Source of the DNA: JBQCHF01 sp051954955
GTDB taxonomy: Bacteria; Actinomycetota; Actinomycetes; Motilibacterales; Motilibacteraceae
Length of the DNA: 64,000 bases
Direction: 5' to 3'
Assembly (NCBI GenBank): GCA_051954955.1
Contig: JBQCHF010000192.1
Location: forward strand, 9,120-73,119
The translations under genes were made by a program, and so were the position numbers. This document shows, piece by piece, positions 8,162 through 17,300 of this stretch. A model generated the notes under the pieces. That model saw only the letters and a program-made list of their open reading frames with translations, searched no databases and was not told the origin of the DNA. The stretch's first letter is position 1; each line of letters starts with the position of its first letter.

Positions 8162-8877
8162 GCGGCGCGGTCAGCGCACCGGTCGTCGCTGGGCCGGGGC
8201 ACGGGCTGGGGGTTGCCCACGGGCAGGAGCCGGGGCCGTGGCAGCGCTGGTGGGGCACCGCCGCACTGCCGGCCCGCGCAGTCGACCTCTGGTTCGCCGG
8301 CACCGCCCTGCCCGCGGCCGCCGCGGTGCTCGGGATCCGCGTCGCGGACCTGCTCGAGCTCGCCGAGCGGCTCGGCCTGCCCGAGCGCCCGCAGCAGGCC
8401 TGCGCTCCGCTCCCGCCGTCCCTGCTCGGCGTCTGGCGCTCGCGCCACCTCGAGCGGCTGCTCGCCGATGCCCCCGGCACCGCGGGAGCCGAGACCGGCC
8501 CGCACCGCCGCAGCATCCCGCGCCCGCGGCGCGCGCTCCGGCCGGTGCCCACGGTGCCGGCCCGCACGCTGCCGACCGCACCCGCCCAGGGGGCAGGGGC
8601 AGGGATGCGGGAGGAGGCGGCAGTGCTGCTCGAGCGCACCGCCATGGCGCTGCAGCTGCCGCCGCGCGCGAGCAGCGACCGGGCCGACGGCCACGGGCCC
8701 GCCGATCGGGAGGGGTGGCTGGCCCGGCAGGTCGGGCTGGCGCTGCTCGAGCACCCGGAGCTGGCCCACCGCCTGCCCGCGCTCGACCGACTGCTGGGGC
8801 TGCCGGACGGCCGCGCCGCGCAGCTGCTGGCGCTCCTGCACCAGCGCATCGGTGGGACGCTGCTTCAGCTCGACTGA
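8158..8877 (+). CDS. Unrecognised protein encoded as fifth gene of the glutamate transporter operon
   Basis: A 239-residue product; GTG start overlaps the gluD stop by 4 bases. No secretion signal or membrane segment. Residues about 40-75 (LWFAGTALPAAAAVLGIRVADLLELAERLGL) look like a helix-turn-helix-sized unit. The middle is a Pro/Arg/Ala-rich, probably disordered linker (about 110-150). The C-terminal part (REGWLARQVGLALLEHPELAHRL and LLALLHQRIGGTLLQLD) is helical. I do not recognise a family. The coupling suggests a role linked to transport or its regulation, but no function can be named. Third-position GC matches a real gene. Confidence 0.65.
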   Translation: MSGAVSAPVVAGPGHGLGVAHGQEPGPWQRWWGTAALPARAVDLWFAGTALPAAAAVLGIRVADLLELAERLGLPERPQQACAPLPPSLLGVWRSRHLERLLADAPGTAGAETGPHRRSIPRPRRALRPVPTVPARTLPTAPAQGAGAGMREEAAVLLERTAMALQLPPRASSDRADGHGPADREGWLARQVGLALLEHPELAHRLPALDRLLGLPDGRAAQLLALLHQRIGGTLLQLD

Positions 8878-8900
8878 ACGCGACGGAGCTCGACAATGCT

Positions 8901-8930
8901 CGACAGCGCTGGACAGCGCTGGACAGCGCT
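8901..8930. repeat. Three tandem 10-bp repeats between convergent genes
   Basis: Unit (C/G)GACAGCGCT repeated three times in the 63-bp gap between the stop of the unknown gene (8877) and the stop of rny (8941). A related triplet of AGCGCTCGGC lies at 37024-37053. Confidence 0.8.
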
Positions 8931-8940
8931 CGTCGGCTGG

Positions 8941-10446
8941 TCAGCGGGCGTACTCGATCGCCCGCGACTCGCGCACCACGGTCACCCGGATCTGCCCGGG
9001 ATAGGTGAGCTCCTCCTCCACCTGCTTGGCGATGTCGCGGGCCAGCACCTGGGCGGCGATGTCGTCGACGACGTCGGGCAGCACCATCACCCGCACCTCG
9101 CGGCCGGCCTGCATGGCGTAGACCTTGGCCACGCCGTCGTGGGCCCGGGCGATGGCCTCCAGCCGCTCGAGCCGGGTGACGTAGGCCTCCAGCGACTCGC
9201 GCCGGGCGCCGGGGCGGCTGCCACTGATCGCGTCGGCGGCCTGGGTGAGCACGGCTTCGGCGGTGCGCGGCTCCACCTCGCCGTGGTGGGCGGCGATGGC
9301 GTGCACCACGTCCTCCTCCTCACCGCACCGGCGGGCCAGCTCCGCGCCCACCGCCGCGTGGCTGCCCTCGGCCTCGTGGGTGAGGGCCTTGCCGACGTCG
9401 TGCAGGAGGGCGCAGCGCTTGGCCAGGGAAACGTCGAGCCCGAGCTCGCCGGCCATCAGCCCGGCCAGGTGCGCGCTCTCGACCAGATGGCGCAGCACGT
9501 TCTGGCCGTAGGAGGTGCGGTACCTCAGGCCACCGAGGGTGGCCACCAGCTCCGGGTGCAGGTCGGTGAGCCCCACCTCCACCAGCGCGGCCTCCCCGGC
9601 GCGCCGGCACAGGTCGGCGACCTGCTGCTCGCTGCGGGCGTGCTGCTCCTCGATGCGCTGCGGCGAGATGCGCCCGTCCAGCACCAGCGCCTCGAGGGTG
9701 AGCCGGGCGGTCTCCCGACGGACGGGGTCGAAGCAGCTGAGCAGCACCGCCCCGGGGGCGTCGTCGACGATCAGGGTGACGCCGGTGACCGACTCGAACG
9801 CCCGCACGTTGCGGCCCTCGCGACCGATCACCCGGCCCTTGAAGTCGTCGCCGGGCAGCGCCACCGCGGTGACCACCGACTCCGCCGTCTGCTCGCTGGC
9901 CACCCGCTGGATGGCGCCGACGACGATCTCGCGCGCCCGGGCGTCCGCCTCGCGGCGCGCGGCGCGCTCGAGGTCGCGCACCAGGACCGCGGCCTCGCGC
10001 TTGGCCCGGTGCTCGGCGGCGGACACCACCTCGGACCGGGCCTGCTCCACGGTGAGCCCGGCCACCGACTCCAGCGCCCGCCGGCGCTCGAGCTGCAGGT
10101 CGCCGAGCTCCGCGCGCCGCGCGGCCAGCTCCTCGGCGCGCTGGGCCAGCAGGCCGGCGCGCTCCTCCAGCGCGCGCCCCTCGGCATCGAGCCTGGCCTC
10201 GCGCTCAGCCAGCCGGTGCTCGCGCCGCTCGACGTCCTGCCGCTGGTCGCGCAGGTCCGCCCGCAGCCCCTGCGCCTCGCGCTCGAGCTCGGCGCGGGCG
10301 CCGGCCTCCTGCTCGGCCGCCTCGTGCTCGAACCGGGTCGCGCGCACCTCGGCCCGCCGCAGCAGCACCAGCAGGGCCGCGACGGCGACCACGAGCAGGA
10401 CGACGGCGACCAGCAGGAGGGCGACCAGCGTGTCTGGGCTCGTCAT
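8941..10446 (-). CDS. rny: Ribonuclease Y
   Basis: Membrane-anchored 5'-end-sensitive endoribonuclease, 501 residues. Single N-terminal TM helix (residues about 7-29), long charged coiled coil (about 30-180), KH domain with GRVIGREGRN at 204-213, then an HD domain with the metal-binding pair His349-Asp350 (LLHDVGKA) and AAHHGEVEP. ATG at 10446 puts the TM helix at residue 7 as in other Rny proteins; the upstream in-frame ATG would add a charged leader. It faces away from recX. RNase Y is absent from the best-studied actinobacteria but occurs next to recX in several other lineages. Here it coexists with RNase J at 31728-33413. Confidence 0.93.
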   Translation of the reverse strand: MTSPDTLVALLLVAVVLLVVAVAALLVLLRRAEVRATRFEHEAAEQEAGARAELEREAQGLRADLRDQRQDVERREHRLAEREARLDAEGRALEERAGLLAQRAEELAARRAELGDLQLERRRALESVAGLTVEQARSEVVSAAEHRAKREAAVLVRDLERAARREADARAREIVVGAIQRVASEQTAESVVTAVALPGDDFKGRVIGREGRNVRAFESVTGVTLIVDDAPGAVLLSCFDPVRRETARLTLEALVLDGRISPQRIEEQHARSEQQVADLCRRAGEAALVEVGLTDLHPELVATLGGLRYRTSYGQNVLRHLVESAHLAGLMAGELGLDVSLAKRCALLHDVGKALTHEAEGSHAAVGAELARRCGEEEDVVHAIAAHHGEVEPRTAEAVLTQAADAISGSRPGARRESLEAYVTRLERLEAIARAHDGVAKVYAMQAGREVRVMVLPDVVDDIAAQVLARDIAKQVEEELTYPGQIRVTVVRESRAIEYAR

Positions 10447-10647
10447 GAGCACAGCCTGTTCATGCGCACGCCTCCCCTCCGGCTCGGCCGCGAGGCCGGG
10501 CCGAGGGTCCACCTCCGGCGGCGCTGGGGTGGTCCGCGCGTCACCCGGAGGAGACCCTGCGTAGACCCTGCTGTCCTGCGAGGCTAGGCAGGCGGTGTCG
10601 CGCGGGTCAACAGCCCGAAGAGGCGGAGCTGGCTAGCCCGCGAGGAG

Positions 10648-10684
10648 GGGCCTTCTGGAACGGCCCGCACGACCCGGAAGGCCC
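10648..10684 (-). terminator. Stem-loop downstream of recX
   Basis: Inverted repeat 10649-10658 with 10674-10683 (GGCCTTCTGG and CCGGAAGGCC, one T-G pair), about 33 bases after the recX stop. No T-run follows on the minus strand. Confidence 0.55.
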
Positions 10685-10716
10685 ACGGGAGGCGAGGTGC
10701 CGCCGACGTCGGTCCG

Positions 10717-11400
10717 TCAGCTGCCGTCCTGCTCGAACCTTTCGACCTGGTCCAACCCGTCCACCCCATCGGGCCCATCGGGCCCATCGGCCCCGTCGGC
10801 CCCGTCGGGGTCGCCCTCGGCCGCCAGCTCGGCACGCACGACGGACAGGGCCAGCCCGCCCGGGTAGCCCTTGCGGGCCAGCAGGCCGGCCAGCCGGCGG
10901 ACGCGCGCCGGGTACTCCAGACCACGGGTGGACGCCAGCCGGGCGCGCACCAGCCGCCCCGCGGTCTCCCGCTCCTGCTCCGGGTCGAGCTGGTCCAGGG
11001 CCTCGCGGGCCAGCCCGTCCTCGACCCCCTTGGTGCGCAGCTCCTGGGCCAGGGCCCGCCGGGCCAGGCCGCGCCCGTCGTGCCGGGACCGGACCCAGGC
11101 CTGCGCGAAGGCGGCGTCGTCGATCAGCTTCACCTCGGTGAAGCGGTCGAGCACGCGCTCGGCGACGGCGTCGGGCACCTCCCGCTTGGCCATCGCCTCG
11201 GCCAGCTGCGCCCGGGTGCGCGGGCCCATGGTGAGCTGGCGCAGGCAGATCGCCCGGGCCACCGACTCGGGGTCGGGCTCGGGGTCGGCCGTGACCGGGC
11301 TGCCCGGCGGCGGCCCGTCGTCGCCGGGCCGCCACCGCTGCCGTCGTCCCTCGCGCCGGCCGCGGGGGCGGCGCGAGGGTTTCTCGTCCTCGTCCTGCAT
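10717..11400 (-). CDS. recX: Regulatory protein RecX
   Basis: Modulator that binds RecA filaments and limits strand exchange. 227 residues from ATG 11400. A basic N-terminal tail (SRRPRGRREGRRQRWR) precedes three three-helix RecX repeats (ICLRQLTMGPRTRAQLAEAM, VKLIDDAAFAQAWVRSR, ALAQELRTKGV). It starts 20 bp after the recA stop in the same direction, the usual recA-recX operon. The C-terminus ends in an unusual run of DG(A/P/V/L) tripeptides encoded by 9-bp repeats. Confidence 0.93.
   Translation of the reverse strand: MQDEDEKPSRRPRGRREGRRQRWRPGDDGPPPGSPVTADPEPDPESVARAICLRQLTMGPRTRAQLAEAMAKREVPDAVAERVLDRFTEVKLIDDAAFAQAWVRSRHDGRGLARRALAQELRTKGVEDGLAREALDQLDPEQERETAGRLVRARLASTRGLEYPARVRRLAGLLARKGYPGGLALSVVRAELAAEGDPDGADGADGPDGPDGVDGLDQVERFEQDGS
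10750..10812 (-). repeat. 9-bp tandem repeats coding the RecX tail
   Basis: Seven in-frame 9-bp units (types GTCCACCCC, ATCGGGCCC, ATCGGCCCC, GTCGGCCCC) encode a DG-x repeat (DGADGADGPDGPDGVDGLD). Two adjacent units are identical and others differ by one or two bases, which suggests slippage during replication. Confidence 0.85.
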
Positions 11401-11420
11401 GTGCTGCGGTACCGAACGGG

Positions 11421-12473
11421 TCAGAAGTCGACCGGCGCCAGCTCGTCGTCGGCCGGGGCATCGACCCGGGCCCCGACGCCGAGCTTCTCCTTGATCTTCT
11501 TCTCCAGCTCGTCGGCGAGGTCGGGGTTGTCCCGCAGGAACGCGCGCGCGTTCTCCTTGCCCTGGCCGAGCTGGTCGCCCTCGTAGGTGTACCAAGCACC
11601 GGACTTGCGCACGAAGCCGTGCTCGACGCCCATGTCGATCAGGCCGCCCTCGCGGGAGATGCCCACGCCGTAGAGGATGTCGAACTCGGCCTGCTTGAAC
11701 GGCGGGGCCATCTTGTTCTTCACGACCTTGACGCGGGTGCGGTTGCCCACCGGGTCCGAGCCGTCCTTGAGCGTCTCGATCCGACGCACGTCCAGCCGGA
11801 CCGAGGCGTAGAACTTCAGCGCCTTACCACCGGTGGTGGTCTCGGGAGAGCCGAACATCACGCCGATCTTCTCGCGCAGCTGGTTGATGAAGATCGCCGT
11901 CGTGCCCGAGGAGTTGAGCGCGCCGGTGATCTTGCGCAGCGCCTGGCTCATGAGTCGGGCCTGCAGACCGACGTGACTGTCGCCCATCTCGCCCTCGATC
12001 TCGGCGCGCGGCACGAGCGCGGCGACCGAGTCGATGACGATGATGTCCAGCGCCCCGGAGCGGATGAGCATGTCGGCGATCTCCAGCGCCTGCTCACCGG
12101 TGTCGGGCTGGGAGACCAGCAGGGCGTCGGTGTTGACCCCGAGCTTCTTGGCGTACTCCGGGTCCAGCGCGTGCTCGGCGTCGATGAACGCCGCGATGCC
12201 GCCGGCCTTCTGCACGTTGGCGACCGCGTGCAGGGCCACCGTGGTCTTGCCGGAGGACTCCGGGCCGTAGACCTCCACGATGCGGCCCTTGGGCAGGCCG
12301 CCGATGCCGAGCGCGACGTCGAGGGAGATCGACCCGGTGGGGATGACCTCCACGGGCGCGCGCCCCTCGTCGCCGAGCCGCATGATCGAGCCCTTGCCGA
12401 ACTGGCGCTCGATCTGCGCCAGCGCGGTGTCGAGAGACTTCTCGCGGTCGCCGGTCTTGTCGCTTGCTGCCAT
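11421..12473 (-). CDS. recA: Recombinase RecA
   Basis: Homologous-recombination and SOS co-protease protein, 350 residues. P-loop GPESSGKT, Walker B IIVIDSVAAL, L1 EIEGEMGDSHVGLQARLMSQALRK region, L2 INQLREKIGVMFGSPETTTGGKALKF. No intein interrupts it, unlike RecA of M. tuberculosis. ATG at 12473 (MAASDKTGDREKSLDTALAQ) matches the family start better than the in-frame ATG 15 codons upstream. Two damage-responsive promoter signals lie upstream (12527-12549 and 12616-12629), and recX follows at 20 bp. Confidence 0.97.
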   Translation of the reverse strand: MAASDKTGDREKSLDTALAQIERQFGKGSIMRLGDEGRAPVEVIPTGSISLDVALGIGGLPKGRIVEVYGPESSGKTTVALHAVANVQKAGGIAAFIDAEHALDPEYAKKLGVNTDALLVSQPDTGEQALEIADMLIRSGALDIIVIDSVAALVPRAEIEGEMGDSHVGLQARLMSQALRKITGALNSSGTTAIFINQLREKIGVMFGSPETTTGGKALKFYASVRLDVRRIETLKDGSDPVGNRTRVKVVKNKMAPPFKQAEFDILYGVGISREGGLIDMGVEHGFVRKSGAWYTYEGDQLGQGKENARAFLRDNPDLADELEKKIKEKLGVGARVDAPADDELAPVDF

Positions 12474-12526
12474 GGATGCCACCCCAGGTTGGAGCTGTCG
12501 GGTCGTTGTCTTCGCCACGTGCCAGG

Positions 12527-12549
12527 ACGTTAGAACGCCCCACCGACAA
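12527..12549 (-). promoter_or_regulatory. LexA-independent DNA-damage promoter of recA (RecA-NDp / PafBC type)
   Basis: On the minus strand TTGTCGGTG (12549-12541), then 8 bases, then TAACGT (12532-12527). This is an exact match to the mycobacterial consensus TTGTCRGTG-N8-TANNNT known from recA P1 and activated by PafBC. It would give a leader of roughly 45 bases before the ATG at 12473. Confidence 0.8.
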
Positions 12550-12615
12550 CCCGCTTGGGCGAGCTGCTCGGCTGTGGACGGTGCCGGGGGGCGCCGTCAC
12601 CTGTGGACAGTACGA

Positions 12616-12629
12616 CGAACGCATGTTCG
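12616..12629 (-). promoter_or_regulatory. LexA (SOS) box upstream of recA
   Basis: CGAACGCATGTTCG is a perfect CGAAC-N4-GTTCG palindrome, the actinobacterial SOS box, about 145 bp upstream of the recA start and about 80 bp upstream of the LexA-independent promoter. Two LexA-class signals in this order recall the two-promoter recA of mycobacteria. Confidence 0.85.
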
Positions 12630-12714
12630 AGGTACAGCGACACGCCGGAACGCCGGCCGGACGGGCGCATCGCGCTGGCGCGAGGTCACCTCACGCGACC
12701 GCCGGCGGGCCGGC

Positions 12715-14060
12715 TCAGGCCCCCTCGGCCGCCGGTCGCCGCGGCGGCGTCAGCCCCTGTCGGGCCGCCAGCACCAGGACCGGGACCGTGAGCACCGCGG
12801 CGCACACGGCGAGCCCGCCGTAGCCCACGGCGCCCAGGGCGACACCGGACAGGGCCCCGGCCGCGGCACCGACGCCGTTCATCGCCACGTCGGCCGCGCC
12901 CTGCACCCCGGGCCGCTCGGCCTCCGGCACGGACTCGGACAGGAGCGTGGAGCCGGCCACCAGCGCGAATGACCAGCCCAGACCGAGCAGCAGCAGACCC
13001 ACGCTGAGCGCCGCCACCGACCCGCTGGCGCCCCCGGCCACGGCGACCGCCGCGAGCAGCACCGCCTGGGCGGCGACCAGCGTGCGCACCCGGCCGATCC
13101 GGTCGGCCAGCCAGCCGACCGCCGGCGAGAAGGCGTACATGCCTGCGATGTGCACGCTGATCACCAGCCCGACGAGCCGCAGCTGGTCGGCCCCGAGGGC
13201 GCCGCCCGCGCCTCCCTCGCCGCCCATCCCGGCCATGCCCTCGCGCATGTGGACCGGCGTCATCATCATCAGTCCGACCATCACCGCGTGGGCGAGCACG
13301 ACCCCGGTCAGCGCCAGCACCGCGGCCGGCGAGCGGCGCACCGCGGCCAGACCCTCCCGCAGCGACGGCGCGCGGTGGGCTCCGAGCGCGTCCTCGGTGC
13401 CGCCGTCGGCGTGCGCCCGGGAGACCAGCAGCGGGTCCGGGCGCAGCAGCGCGAACGACAGCACCGCCGCCAGCACGTAGCAGGCGGCGGAGAGCACGTA
13501 GGGCCCGGCGAGCAGCGGCAGCCCGAGGGCGTCGGCGAGCCGGCCGCCCAGGCCGGACAGGTTGGGCCCGGCCACCGCACCGACAGTCGTGGCCCAGACC
13601 ACCAGCGAGAGCGCGCGCGCCCGGTGCTCGGGCTCGGCCAGGTCGGTGGCGGCGTAGCGGGCCTGCAGGCCGGTGGCGCTGCCGGCCCCGAACACGACCG
13701 CGCCGAGCAGCAGCAGGGGGAACGAGCCAGTCACCCCGCCGAGCACCACGAGCCCGCCGCCCCGGCGGCCCAGCCGAGGACGAGCCCGGGGCGTCGCCCG
13801 TGCCGGCTCATGACCCGGCCCAGCACGAACGCGGTCACCGCGGCACCGAGCACGCTGGCGGTGCCGACCAGGCCGGACAGCGACGCCGATCCGCTGACGT
13901 CCTCGGCCAGCAGCGACGCCGCGGCCACCCCCGCGCCCACGCCGATCCCGCTGGCCACCTGCGCAGCGCCGAGCACCCGGACGGTGCGCCGCTGCACGTC
14001 CTGGCGCCGGCCCGCTCCGCCGGCAGCTGGGCGGGCCGCCCCGCCGAGCTCCTCGGCCAC
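12715..14060 (-). pseudogene. MFS transporter interrupted by a one-base frameshift
   Basis: Major-facilitator efflux or uptake protein. The N-terminal part (RTVRVLGAAQVASGIGVGAG to GRVMSRHGRRPGLVLGWAAG) is read from a GTG at 14060. The rest (LVVLGGVTGSFPLLLLGAVV onward, with LADRIGRVRTLVAAQAVLL) is in another frame. The switch falls in the run at about 13752-13768 (GCGGCGGGCTC on the minus strand). The span is one base short of 449 codons, so a single lost base explains it. The motif GRVMSRHGRRPGL between helices 2 and 3 is the MFS signature. An unusual Gly/Met loop (HMREGMAGMGGEGGAGG) lies mid-protein. It is either a recent pseudogene or a sequencing error in a GC run. Confidence 0.75.
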
Positions 14061-14080
14061 GTCCCTGCCCCCCCGCCCGC

Positions 14081-14272
14081 CTACCAGCGGGACTTCGGCA
14101 GCTCGAGCTCGCGGCAGACCGCCACCCACACGTCCTTGGCCTCCTCGCCCTGCGCGAGCGCCTGGTTGACGGTGCGCTGGCCGAGCTCGCCGAGCACGTG
14201 GTCCTGGGCGAAGGAGTCGGTGAGCGGGCCGAGCTGCTCGCGCATCCGGTCCCAGAAGTGGGTCTGCCGCAC
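14081..14272 (-). CDS. DUF3046 family protein
   Basis: A 63-residue protein from GTG 14272. The whole length matches the DUF3046 pattern (THFWDRMREQLG, SFAQDHVLGELGQRTVNQAL, AKDVWVAVC). This small actinobacterial family is usually encoded next to recA, as here. It ends 20 bp before the MFS gene start, so the two may be cotranscribed. Function unknown; no cofactor or DNA-binding motif is evident. Confidence 0.88.
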   Translation of the reverse strand: MRQTHFWDRMREQLGPLTDSFAQDHVLGELGQRTVNQALAQGEEAKDVWVAVCRELELPKSRW

Positions 14273-14381
14273 CGGCCCAGTCTGGCATCCGGCGGCGACG
14301 CCCCGCCGTCGTGCCCGACCGGGGGTGCACCGGGAAGCGGCTGGCCGGGCGCCTGTCGGTGCGGCGTACGACACTGGCGGG

Positions 14382-17300
14382 ATGCCGCGTCGCCCTGGTC
14401 CGTCCGAGGGGTCGCCGGCGGAGTCCGCGGCCACCCCGGCAGGCTCCCCGGTCGACCGCTTCTCCCCCGCCACCCGCGCGTGGTTCGAGGGGGCGTTCGC
14501 GGCGGCCACCCCGGCTCAGCTCGGTGCATGGGAGGCCGTGCAGGCCGGCGGCGACGCCCTGGTCGTGGCGCCCACCGGCTCGGGCAAGACGCTCGCGGCG
14601 TTCCTGTGGTCGCTGGACCGGCTGGCCGCCGAGCCCCTTCCCGAGGACAAGCGGCACCGCTGCCGGGTGCTCTACGTCTCCCCGCTCAAGGCCCTCGCCG
14701 TCGACGTCGAGCGCAACCTGCGCGCCCCGCTCACCGGCATCCGGCAGGCCGCGGTGCGCCTGGGCCTTCCCGAACCCGACGTGCGCGTCGGCCTGCGCTC
14801 GGGCGACACCCCTGCGGACGAGCGGCGCCGGTTCGCCACCGCCCCGCCGGACATCCTCATCACCACCCCCGAGTCGCTGTTCCTGCTGCTCACCAGCCAG
14901 GCCCGCGAGTCGCTGCGCGGCGTGCGCAGCGTCATCGTCGACGAGGTGCACGCGGTCGCCGGCACCAAGCGGGGCGCCCACCTGGGGCTGTCCCTGGAGC
15001 GGCTCGACGCGCTGCTCGAGCGCCCGGCCCAGCGGATCGGCCTGTCGGCCACCGTCCGGCCGGTGGAGGAGGTGGCCCGGTTCCTCGGCGGCACCCGCGA
15101 CGTCGCCGTGGTGCAGCCGCCGGCGGCCAAGACCGTCGAGCTCGAGGTCGTCGTGCCGGTCGAGGACATGGCCGAGCTCGGCGAGAGCACCGGCGAGGTG
15201 AGCGGCTCGGCGGCCGGCGAGGAGCGGCGGGCCTCCATCTGGCCGCACGTGGAGCAACGGATCGTCGACCTGGTCGAGTCCGCCCGCTCCACCATCGTGT
15301 TCGCCAACTCCCGGCGCCTGGCCGAGCGGCTCACCACGCGCCTGAACGAGATCGCCACCGAGCGGGCGCTGGGCACCGCGCTGCCCGAGCCGGACGGGGG
15401 GCGCGCCCCGGCGGAGGTGATGGCGCAGGCCGGCTCGGGCCGCGGCGGCCGCCCGGACGACGACGGCGGCGGCTGGGTCGAGCTGGCCCGCGCCCACCAC
15501 GGCTCGGTGAGCAAGGAGCAGCGGGCGGTCATCGAGGACGCGCTCAAGAGCGGCCGGCTGCCCGCCGTCGTCGCCACCAGCAGCCTCGAGCTCGGCATCG
15601 ACATGGGCGCGGTCGACCTGGTGGTGCAGGTGGAGTCCCCGCCCTCGGTGGCCAGCGGCCTGCAGCGCGTCGGCCGGGCCGGGCACCAGGTGGGCGCGGT
15701 CAGCCGCGGCGTCATCTTCCCCAAGTACCGCGGCGACCTGGTGCAGACCGCGGTGGTGGCCGAGCGGATGCGGGCCGGGCAGATCGAGTCGATCCGCTAT
15801 CCCCGCAACCCCCTCGACGTCCTGGCCCAGCAGGTCGTGGCCATGCTGAGCATGGAGAACTGGACCGTCGACGACCTCGGCGACCTCGTCCGCCGGTGCG
15901 CCAACTTCTCCTCGCTGCCGCAGTCGGCGCTGGAGTCGGTGCTGGACATGCTCGCCGGGCGCTACCCCTCGGACGAGTTCGCCGAGCTGCGTCCGCGGCT
16001 GGTGTGGGACCGGGTCACCGGCACCCTGTCCGCGCGCCCCGGCGCGCAGCGCCTCGCGGTCACCAGCGGCGGCACCATCCCCGACCGCGGGCTGTTCGGG
16101 GTGTTCCTGGTCGGCGAGCGGGCCAGCCGGGTCGGCGAGCTGGACGAGGAGATGGTCTACGAGTCCCGCGTCGGCGACGTCTTCATGCTCGGCTCCACCT
16201 CCTGGCGGATCGAGGACATCACCCACGACCGGGTGCTGGTCTCCCCCGCCCCCGGGCAGCCGGGCAAGCTGCCGTTCTGGCACGGCGACGCCCTGGGCCG
16301 GCCGTACGAGCTGGGCAAGGCGATCGGCGCCTTCGTCCGCGAGGTCGCCGCGCTGCCGGCCGAGACAGCGCGCGCCCGCGTGCTAGCGGCTGGCCTGGAC
16401 GAGTGGGCCGCGGACAACCTGCTGGCCTACCTCGCCGAGCAGCGGCAGGCCACCGGCCACCTGCCCGACGACCGCACCGTCGTCGTCGAGCGCTTCCGGG
16501 ACGAGCTCGGCGACTGGCGGGTGGCGGTGCACTCCCCCTTCGGCGCGCAGGTGCACGCGCCGTGGGCGCTGGCAGTGGCGGCGCGGCTGCGCGAGCGGTT
16601 CGGGGTCGACGTGCAGGCCATGCACTCCGACGACGGCATCGTGCTGCGGCTGCCCGACACCGACGAGGACCCGCCCGGCGACCTCGCGGTGCTGGCGGCG
16701 GACGAGGTCGAGCCAATGGTCACCACCGAGGTGGGCGGCTCGGCGCTGTTCGCCTCCCGGTTCCGCGAGTGCGCGGCCCGCGCGCTGCTGCTGCCGCGCC
16801 GCAACCCGGGCCGGCGCCAGCCGCTGTGGCAGCAGCGCCAGCGCTCGGCGCAGCTGCTGTCGGTGGCCAGCCAGTACGGCTCGTTCCCGGTCGTCCTGGA
16901 GACGATGCGCGAGTGCCTGCAGGACGTCTTCGACGTCCCGGGCCTGGTGCAGCTCATGCGCGACGTCGAGTCCCGCGCGGTGCGGCTGGTCGAGGTGCAG
17001 ACCGAGGTGCCCTCGCCGTTCGCCCGCTCGCTGATGTTCGGCTACGTCGCCCAGTTCATGTACGAGGGCGACAGCCCGCTGGCCGAGCGCCGTGCCCAGG
17101 CCCTCGCGTTGGACACCACGCTGCTGGCCGAGCTGCTCGGCCGCGCCGAGCTGCGCGAGCTGCTCGACCCGGGCGCGCTGGAGCAGGTCGAGCTCGAGCT
17201 GCAGCGCCTCGCCCCGGACCGCAAGGCCCGCGACGCCGAGGGCGTGGCCGACCTGCTGCGCCTGCTCGGCCCGCTCACCACCGCCGAGGTCGCCGCGCGC

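Noticed and set aside
9515..10564. Plus-strand ORF of about 350 codons opposite rny
   Set aside because: Very Arg/Ser/Ala-rich composition typical of a wrong frame; rny on the other strand is well supported.
14081..14509. A 142-residue product from the ATG at 14509
   Set aside because: The first about 80 residues overlap lhr on the other strand and have shadow-like composition; the DUF3046 domain starts at the GTG at 14272.
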